This document shows, one piece after another, positions 61,040-64,000 of a stretch of 64,000 bases of DNA. Origin of the DNA: Scolanthus callimorphus (lineage: Eukaryota > Cnidaria > Anthozoa > Actiniaria > Edwardsiidae); contig CM066915.1 of NCBI GenBank assembly GCA_033964015.1, forward strand, positions 3,435,942-3,499,941, read 5' to 3'. How positions within the stretch are numbered: the first letter of the stretch is position 1; every line of letters begins with the position of its first letter. The notes under the pieces were generated by a model that did no database searches, was not told where the DNA came from, and saw only the letters and a program-made list of their open reading frames with translations. The translations under genes and the position numbers were made by a program.

Positions 61040-61301
61040 GTACAGGGGCCGCAACTTCCGACGGTCCTCGTGGTTCTTTAACGTCTCTCTGGTTCCGGTT
61101 AGTGTAGTGTATGTGAAAGACGGGACCTAACGGTTTTACGCCCTTATCATATCCGAGAAGACGCGAAGGTCTAAACCATGGCAGATTGAGCAAAGGCAGC
61201 ACCTTCTCCTCGATTATTTAGAAAGACTCTGAGTGTTGGTCCGGCCGGGGTTTGAACTCCCAACCACATAAGCCCGGCGCTCTACCACCTAACCGGTCGT
61301 C
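61040..61301 (-). mobile_element. tRNA-derived SINE, second copy
   Basis: The reverse strand reads from GACGACCGGTTAG at 61301 through a B box (GGGAGTTCAAACCCC) and the same body as at 23519. The A box is shortened by a few bases (TTAGGTGGTAGAGCGC), so it is probably inactive. Confidence 0.8.
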
Positions 61302-61426
61302 AGCAAATGCTTTCACGAAAACGGTTAAGATTTAACAGCAACCCTTTAAAATGATAAAGAACAGAAAGAAGTAAGAGAAAACATATCAGTATTAAATGTG
61401 TCACCACGTATCCTACCGCCCGTGAG

Positions 61427-61439
61427 TTTCCCGCCAAAA
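61427..61439 (+). promoter_or_regulatory. E2F-like site
   Basis: GTTTCCCGCCAAA matches the E2F consensus. CAG/GTAAGA (61538) and AAG/GTAAGT (61858) could be donors of untranslated exons for a gene beyond the right edge. Inference only. Confidence 0.3.
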
Positions 61440-62242
61440 GTCGTATTTTCCCACAATCCTTTGTGAATTTCTAAGTGCCTGGTTACCAAGAACCAATTCT
61501 GCGGTGAGCTTGTGTGTATGTTTTCGATTCAGGTAAGAAAGGACATGAAAGGCGACTTTTTTGATAAAAATAAACCTTGGAAATGTCTTCTGGACTACTT
61601 TAAAACATTTTTCTGCAGTCTACATCGACAAGACTAAAAACCTTCGAAAATTAGAGCCGAACTTGCCGTAAGGGAAGCATACCTCGAAGATGAAGTGAAA
61701 GCGATTCGAAGGTGAGTGAAAACCGGCGGCGGGAAGAACAGTTGCAACAAAGCGTAAAAACGCATACAGTAACCGTTAGAAAGGCGGATTTTGGTGGAAA
61801 ATAGACTCGAAAATATTACCTGCATTCTTTATTTACTATTTCCGCTGTAGACTAATAAGGTAAGTTTGAAATCTTTGTGGTACTGTAGCTCGGTTGGGAG
61901 GATTTGCAAAAGAGTGAAGTCGATGCGAAGCTTCCCTTGGCTTTGCTTTAGGTCTACATCAATATCATTCAGGACGCATTTTCAACTTCAAAAGTGTTGG
62001 GTTTGATCAGGGGAATGTAGTTTACTATACAAAACACTGTGACAAGTGAACAGATACATCGACAGGACTTGATTAAGTGACTGTCGATACATCTCTGACT
62101 CTGTATTTTGGGAAATTCATTTCAAACTACAGCCAAACACCTTTAGTTCCACTTTATTTTTAAAGTGTTTTAAAGTGCATATATAGAGCAGTTTTCACAT
62201 CTAAAAGTAATTGTGAGGCATAAAACCACCATTTTCTTTTAC

Positions 62243-62311
62243 GCATGCGTCAGTGTCTGTCAGAGCCTCCCTGTGAGGTGACGAGTCGGGGAGCTCTGGG
62301 TAAGAGAATGA
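62243..62311. mobile_element. E2-family MITE, truncated right end
   Basis: Matches the last about 70 bp of the family, including GAGCTCTGGGTAAGAGAATG. The left portion is missing. Confidence 0.6.
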
Positions 62312-62333
62312 AGAACCTGTTGAACCTTTCCCC

Positions 62334-62664
62334 ATGGGTGCTTACCATTCGTCAAGGAAAACCGGTTGGTTTGATCAGCACCCAATGGTACAGAATATTC
62401 CGGTTGGGATAAAATACCGAGTGGAATGGCACTTACCATTCGCTTATTCGCATTTCGGTTCGGATCGGCTACCTTATTTGGTCATTAAACCGGTTGGAGT
62501 GCCAATGGTACAAGCCATTCCGATCGGTTCGTTCCAACTGGAATGGCGAGACAACCTCTGAAGCTGAACCTCTCGTACCAACCGGAATGACCGAAATATC
62601 GACTGTACCATTGGAATCCCAACCGAAACTACCGGTTTTTCGTGACCAATGGTAAGCACCCCAT
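62334..62664. mobile_element. MITE with ATGGGTGCTTACCATT ends
   Basis: Inverted ends (ATGGGTGCTTACCATT .. AATGGTAAGCACCCCAT). The interior is rich in ACCGGTTGG and CATTCCGAT-like words repeated in both orientations. Confidence 0.75.
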
Positions 62665-62894
62665 ATCTTAACCCTTTCACGACTGGTCACAGAGCCCATC
62701 CCATAGTCAGTTTTGTATTTTAACAATCAAAATAACTCAAACATCTTGCAAAACTCATACGGTATGAAACCATGTGCTTTTTGGGGCTTTGTATTGAGCA
62801 ATTGCTGCTGTCGTTATTTAGGTGATTTGGAGATAGTATGAGGCCGAGTCTACAAGTGGGGTTTGTGAAAGAAAATTTGAAATTTTCAAATACA

Positions 62895-63470
62895 CCACCA
62901 GTAGCCGCCTTCTATTGACATCCTTGCAGGGGTTTCAATAGGAGGGGGGCCTAGGGGTTTGCAGTGATGCGGTATTGGCTGTGTTTTTGTGCGGTTTTGC
63001 GGATAAAAAGCTTAAAAGTTATGGTTATGTGGTATTTTTAAAGTCTACGGTGTGCGAAATTTGGTGAAATAGTCTGCGATTACATGGTAAATTGTGTACA
63101 AAAATGCGGTATTGCGGGTGTTTGCGAGTCCTAGGGTTAGCGGTATTTAGCATCCCAATACTCTCGAATTGCAGTAAAGCACAAGTTACACAATGGCGGA
63201 TGGTTGTAGGGTTCAAAACAATCTTCCGCTCGCATTTTGCTTGAGTGATTGCCATTGGATACCACGGCCGAATCATTAGCGGAAAGCACTTGAATGACTT
63301 CGCGTGTGAAAACGGCGCCATTTAAGATATAAAAGAACTTTTTTGCGGTGAGCGGTATTCCCGAAAAATCTGTGCGGAAAGGCGGTATTTTCGAAATTTA
63401 TGTGCGGTTTTGCGGTTTGAGAACCCCCTAGGCCCCCCTCCAATAGAAGGTGGTTACCAGCAGTGAACTG
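62895..63470. mobile_element. Inverted-repeat element with CCTTCTATTG and GGGGGGCCTAGGGG arms
   Basis: The left GAGGGGGGCCTAGGGG and right CCCCTAGGCCCCCCTC are part of longer arms that include CCTTCTATTG on the outside. The left arm has a roughly 25-bp interruption. The interior repeats TGCGGTTTTGCGG-like words. Exact ends uncertain. Confidence 0.6.
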
Positions 63471-63843
63471 CCGTCTACTTTATTTCTGACCGCAGGCAAC
63501 TTTTGTGGGCTGTATAACAACTTGTCAGTTTCAAGGACAATATTAAAGCAATAAAATACATGAATATGCCAATTATCTTGACCTCAAAATGCAGGAAGTC
63601 GCCTTTTCTGCTACTGAAAATTCAAAATTTCCTGGGGGCATGCCCTGTACCCTCAGGCCCAGCCGCCTACTTCCAAAACTTAGCCTGCTACTTCAAAAGA
63701 AACCCCTTGCTCTTTCCATTTGTAAAATGTAAGAAAGGGCATTAACTCAGATAATTGGGTATCCTTATTGATATTTTCTAGATGGGCTAACATATTACAT
63801 CATCACTGTCTGCCACACTGCATCTTTGCTATAATTTTACATA

Positions 63844-64000
63844 ATGAAAGTGACAAGGATTACAGTACATGACAAACCATGGTTGGTAGATCCCATACCA
63901 GACCACCCATCTGCATGGAAACCTGTAAGAAAGATAAAAAAGAGCAAAGCATACAGGAGAATGAGAGAACAGATCGTGCTGAAAGGATTACAGTACATGA
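63844..64000 (+). CDS. Open frame running off the right edge, unrecognised
   Basis: From an ATG the frame is open for 52 codons to the window end, basic and Trp/Pro-containing (KPWLVDPIPDHPSAWKPV then a Lys/Arg stretch). I recognise no family. The 18-bp word AAGGATTACAGTACATGA occurs at 63855-63872 and again at 63983-64000, 128 bp apart, so this may be the beginning of a tandem repeat and not an exon. Confidence 0.3.
   Translation, partial: MKVTRITVHDKPWLVDPIPDHPSAWKPVRKIKKSKAYRRMREQIVLKGLQYM

Noticed and set aside
62936..63446. 6-bp CAATAG target duplication around the 62.9-kb element
   Set aside because: CAATAG belongs to longer inverted arms (CCTTCTATTG / CAATAGAAGG), so it is not a duplication.

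Overview
This is animal nuclear DNA, most likely from an anthozoan cnidarian such as a stony coral. I infer that from AT-rich, intron-bearing sequence, a very high density of short inverted-repeat transposons, and intronless rhodopsin-like receptors in tandem. No rRNA gene, intact tRNA gene, CRISPR array or bacterial operon is visible. The animal assignment is firm because two orthologues are recognised exon by exon. The cnidarian assignment is a best guess. Left part (1-18 kb): the minus strand carries the first twelve coding exons of a ribosome-binding protein 1 / kinectin-like gene. Its start codon is at 16978 and the gene runs off the left edge. Splice phases agree at every junction, but the first coding exon contains a one-base reading-frame break. 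About 1.1 kb separates it head to head from the next gene. Middle left (18-27.1 kb): the plus strand carries the complete mitochondrial ribosomal protein L38 gene (MRPL38) in eight coding exons, ending at 27099. Its introns hold a tRNA-derived SINE and several inverted-repeat elements. Middle (27.1-45 kb): no conventional gene is recognised. The stretch holds a 63-bp array carrying CCAAT and E2F-like motifs, a nested transposon cluster whose insertion order can be read, about 3.7 kb of an 89-bp satellite, and two blocks of a 21-bp minisatellite that is open in several frames on both strands. Right part (45-57 kb): two nearly identical single-exon class A GPCR genes lie in a tandem duplication. 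Both have unusual microswitch residues (DQF for DRY, Glu for Asp at 2.50, Ser-Pro for Asn-Pro in helix 7). Each copy carries a transposon the other lacks, and copy 2 has lost its original C-terminal tail to transposon sequence. Right end (57-64 kb): long hairpins, a second SINE copy, more inverted-repeat elements, and an open frame that runs off the edge. The three gene families are not functionally linked: RRBP1/kinectin acts at the rough ER, MRPL38 in the mitochondrial large ribosomal subunit, and the receptors at the plasma membrane. The main theme of the window is layered transposon insertion and repeat turnover around a few ordinary genes.
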